NCBI GenBank assembly: GCA_039029515.1 | Contig: JBCCFX010000077.1 | Coordinates: 1-15,866, forward strand | Length of the DNA stretch: 15,866 nucleotides | Reading direction: 5' to 3' | DNA from: JBCCFX01 sp039029515 | Lineage (GTDB): Bacteria > Planctomycetota > Phycisphaerae > Phycisphaerales > SM1A02 | In this document: positions 15,779 through 15,866 of the stretch, one piece after another | Numbering within the stretch: position 1 is the first letter of the stretch | How the letters are laid out: each line of letters opens with the position of its first letter | Program-made: the position numbers and the translations under genes | Notes under the pieces: generated by a model | Told to the model about the DNA's origin: nothing | What the model saw: the letters and a program-made list of their open reading frames with translations, nothing else | Databases searched by the model: none

Positions 15779-15866
15779 TGCGTCAAATCCACCACGTTAC
15801 GCACAACACTGGCTGAACGAACCGTGGCGCGCGCACTTGGCGCGGACTGCCATGCGCCGGTGGCGG
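15775..15866 (-). pseudogene. End of an upstream reading frame, probably the missing front of the truncated gene
   Basis: In another frame than the 15778 gene, 29 codons are open from the right edge to TGA at 15777-15775, reading ATGAWQSAPSARATVRSASV then VRNVVDLTQ. This part (RATVRSASVV) looks like the end of a beta-helix coil. The frame of the 15778 gene gives RGGFDA just before its ATG and after the TAA, which fits the CVxGGF-type step before DPLF in this family. A one-base insertion or two-base deletion near 15793-15800 would join the two frames. The alternative is a separate upstream gene whose TGA overlaps the ATG (ATGA). The window is too short to decide. Confidence 0.45.

Noticed and set aside
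15797..15799. TAA as a recoded (read-through) codon
   Set aside because: Upstream of the stop this frame reads as an unlikely Arg/His/Cys-rich peptide, so simple read-through would not restore a beta-helix; a frameshift explains it better.

Overview
The window most likely comes from a planctomycete of the Phycisphaerae type. The signs are secreted proteins built from right-handed beta-helix (Pmp-like) repeats, cysteine-containing DCNxNGxxDxC calcium-type repeats and C-terminal dockerin-like double F-hands of the form GGxGxVxxxDLLxxIxxFGxC. An ECF sigma factor with a membrane partner and a VIT-vWA lipoprotein fit the same group. The assignment is inference from protein style; no marker gene is present. 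The DNA is moderately GC-rich.

Layout. (1) 1-545, minus: 5' end of a secreted protein that runs off the left edge. (2) 546-923: a divergent non-coding region holding three compact perfect inverted repeats (8-4-8, 7-4-7, 6-4-6) and a direct repeat. (3) 933-6877, plus: five co-oriented genes. These are a large unrecognised lipoprotein with one EF-hand-like loop, an ECF sigma factor preceded by a hairpin that could cover its Shine-Dalgarno, a single-pass membrane protein (anti-sigma-like) with a degenerate dockerin/EF-hand on its far side, a small secreted cohesin-like protein, and a VIT-vWA lipoprotein. The last three are joined by 1-nt stop/start overlaps. (4) 6897-6982, minus: tRNA-Leu(UAA). 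(5) 7147-15778, minus: three overlapping genes for extracellular proteins. In transcription order they are a 5'-truncated beta-helix tail protein with a dockerin-like end, a 2061-residue double beta-helix protein with the same C-terminal module, and a seven-bladed FG-GAP propeller protein. (6) 15775-15866: remains of an upstream reading frame, pointing to a frameshift or a second truncated gene.

How it may work together. The plus-strand cluster looks like a cell-surface regulatory and assembly locus: sigma factor, membrane regulator with a calcium-loop ectodomain, exported cohesin-like protein, and an exported metal-site (MIDAS) adhesion protein. The minus-strand operon makes large surface or secreted proteins with dockerin-like tails. 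A cohesin-like protein beside a dockerin-like membrane regulator and dockerin-tailed surface proteins is the most interesting combination here. A physical interaction between them is a hypothesis, not something the sequence proves.
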